Origin: Pseudomonadota bacterium
GTDB lineage: Bacteria; Pseudomonadota; Gammaproteobacteria; UBA1113
Direction: 5' to 3'
DNA: 15,260 bases
Assembly (NCBI GenBank): GCA_021782065.1
Contig: JAJXVQ010000016.1
Span: forward strand, 1 to 15,260
The position numbers and the translations under genes are program-made. Position 1 is the first letter of the stretch. Each line of letters begins with the position of its first letter. The notes under the pieces are model-generated. The model had not been told where the DNA came from and did no database searches. It was given only the letters and a program-made list of their open reading frames with translations. Of the stretch, positions 14,571 through 15,260 are shown piece after piece.

Positions 14571-14637
14571 TTGTCTATAATTTGATCACCTTTCATAAGT
14601 TGAGCCGTAGTATAAGCCAATTTATAGACAAAAACAA
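14571..14637 (-). promoter_or_regulatory. Helicase promoter with overlapping 14-bp dyad
   Basis: The minus strand has TTGTTT (14637-14632), a 17-base spacer and TATACT (14614-14609), placing the transcription start near 14602 and a leader of about 60 bases. TTGTCTATAATTTG (14571-14584) is repeated in inverted form at 14618-14631 (13 of 14 match), covering the spacer on one side and the early leader on the other. A second hairpin, GAAAGGT/ACCTTTC (14563-14569 with 14588-14594), lies in the leader. This may be an operator or an RNA structure. Confidence 0.45.
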
Positions 14638-14657
14638 GGGGCAATGATGCGGCCCCC
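14627..14657 (-). terminator. Intrinsic terminator of the gene at 14689
   Basis: On the minus strand GGGGC (14656-14652) pairs with GCCCC (14642-14638), extendable by one G-U pair, around a nine-base loop. It is followed directly by TTGTTTTTGTC. The stem is short but GC-rich and the T-tract is good. The T-tract overlaps the -35 of the helicase promoter. Confidence 0.6.
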
Positions 14658-14688
14658 GATCCCATCTTCAATGACTATAGTTTAAGAT

Positions 14689-15102
14689 TTATATTCCCAT
14701 CTTGTTTTTCTGAGCTGGCTCTTGAGCTGAATTGATCCATTTACCAATGACAGGGTGCACTGAAATAATATTTCGCACAACATTGTTGAACAAATCCCCA
14801 TCCTGCAGAGCGCCAGCCTCTCTAGGCGTAAGAGCCCCTTTGAATTCATTTAAATTACCGTGTTCGTTATAATATTCTATTGCATGAATTAGCTTATGGG
14901 CACCCTCTATTTTCTCTTTCTTGTTGAAGCCACCAAATAGAGTAAAGCCTTCTCCACCTGCTTTTCTACACGCTATGTAACTGTGCAATGGCAAAACTAA
15001 GCTATATTTTTCTAGAAGTCGGAAATGACTGTCGCTTAAGACAAGAAGACCTCCTTCCATTGGTATGCTAACTTGCTTTGTAGTACCGATTCGTGTACTC
15101 AC
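14689..15102 (-). CDS. Hypothetical protein with GF-KKEK helical module
   Basis: This is a 137-residue protein of unknown function starting at GTG (15102). No membrane segment or signal peptide is seen. Residues 52-113 look like a compact helical module: GFTLFGGFNKKEKIEGAHKL, then IHAIEYYNEHGNLNEF, LTPREAGALQDGDLFNNVV. From memory, modules with an FGGF/FGF-S-K-x-EK start followed by an A-L-x-x-G-x-L segment recur in small proteins and effector-like proteins of Legionella and Coxiella relatives, but I cannot name a family, and this is a weak resemblance. The N-terminal 50 residues (GGLLVLSDSHFRLLEKYSLV) form a separate mixed region. It is upstream of the helicase gene on the same strand with its own terminator between, so it is probably a separate unit. 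Confidence 0.7.
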   Translation of the reverse strand: MSTRIGTTKQVSIPMEGGLLVLSDSHFRLLEKYSLVLPLHSYIACRKAGGEGFTLFGGFNKKEKIEGAHKLIHAIEYYNEHGNLNEFKGALTPREAGALQDGDLFNNVVRNIISVHPVIGKWINSAQEPAQKNKMGI

Positions 15103-15109
15103 TTCTTTT

Positions 15110-15114
15110 TCCTT
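15110..15114 (-). promoter_or_regulatory. Ribosome binding site supporting the GTG start at 15102
   Basis: The minus strand reads AAGGA seven bases before GTG (15102-15100). The first in-frame ATG (residue 15) has no comparable site, so the GTG is the better start. Confidence 0.65.
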
Positions 15115-15260
15115 GTGGCTTTTTATTATCTTAACGCGATGTGCAACTTAACATGTAACCAATCCATCAAATTGCAATGGCGATCTCCCCAATTTTCGAT
15201 TGATGAACACAGCTACAGTATGCGCCAAAATCTTACGAGCAATGCGGCAAGTTAAATGCC

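Noticed and set aside
14601..14688. Possible cold-shock type long leader for the helicase
   Set aside because: The predicted leader is only about 60 bases and no cold-box sequence is recognisable; kept only as a promoter with dyad.
15115..15260. Possible gene fragment at the right edge, for example a reading from the ATG at 15203 running off the window
   Set aside because: Only 19 codons are visible (MNTATVCAKILRAMRQVKC), there is no ribosome binding site and no recognisable match. A transposase remnant was considered but cannot be supported; nothing else was seen in this stretch.

Overview
This window looks like chromosomal DNA from a gammaproteobacterium. The gene content (GlnE, XseA, YciB, BolA, class II FumC, DUF3579, zf-CHCC), the moderately AT-rich composition and several small unclassified proteins are compatible with the order Legionellales (Coxiella/Legionella/Berkiella-like). 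That placement is inferred from protein style only and was not checked by phylogeny. Most of the window is housekeeping DNA. The less ordinary material lies between genes and in one C-terminal tail.

Layout. Positions 1-525 (-) hold the N-terminal part of a phosphatidylserine synthase, cut by the left edge. Divergent from it, 623-2232 (+) carries a DUF3579 gene and xseA (exonuclease VII large subunit), two bases apart. Between xseA and the next convergent gene is a two-unit inverted repeat element (2246-2377). Positions 7977-2379 (-) form a tight four-gene cluster: glnE, a 59-residue zf-CHCC zinc-finger gene (too short for many ORF callers), a polytopic GT-C-like membrane protein and a family-4 glycosyltransferase. 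Overlaps of 4 and 1 bases and a 9-base gap suggest one operon joining nitrogen regulation to surface-glycan synthesis. fumC (8035-9426, +) diverges from glnE.

Positions 9497-10444 (-) hold an unclassified small ORF and a secreted four-cysteine protein. A universal stress protein diverges from the latter (10579-11010, +). Then come a possible three-way-junction RNA (11011-11094), the coupled pair yciB-bolA (11130-11941), a 166-bp long inverted-repeat element with internal hairpins (11940-12105), and an unknown helical protein (12154-12519).

The right part is the minus-strand DEAD-box RNA helicase gene (14541-12592). Its helicase core is ordinary, but its tail has nine 11-residue Arg/Asp/Ser repeats encoded by a 33-bp tandem array. 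It has a promoter with an overlapping dyad and lies behind another unknown gene (15102-14689, -). No tRNA, rRNA, CRISPR array or intact transposase was seen. The last ~145 bases have no supported gene.
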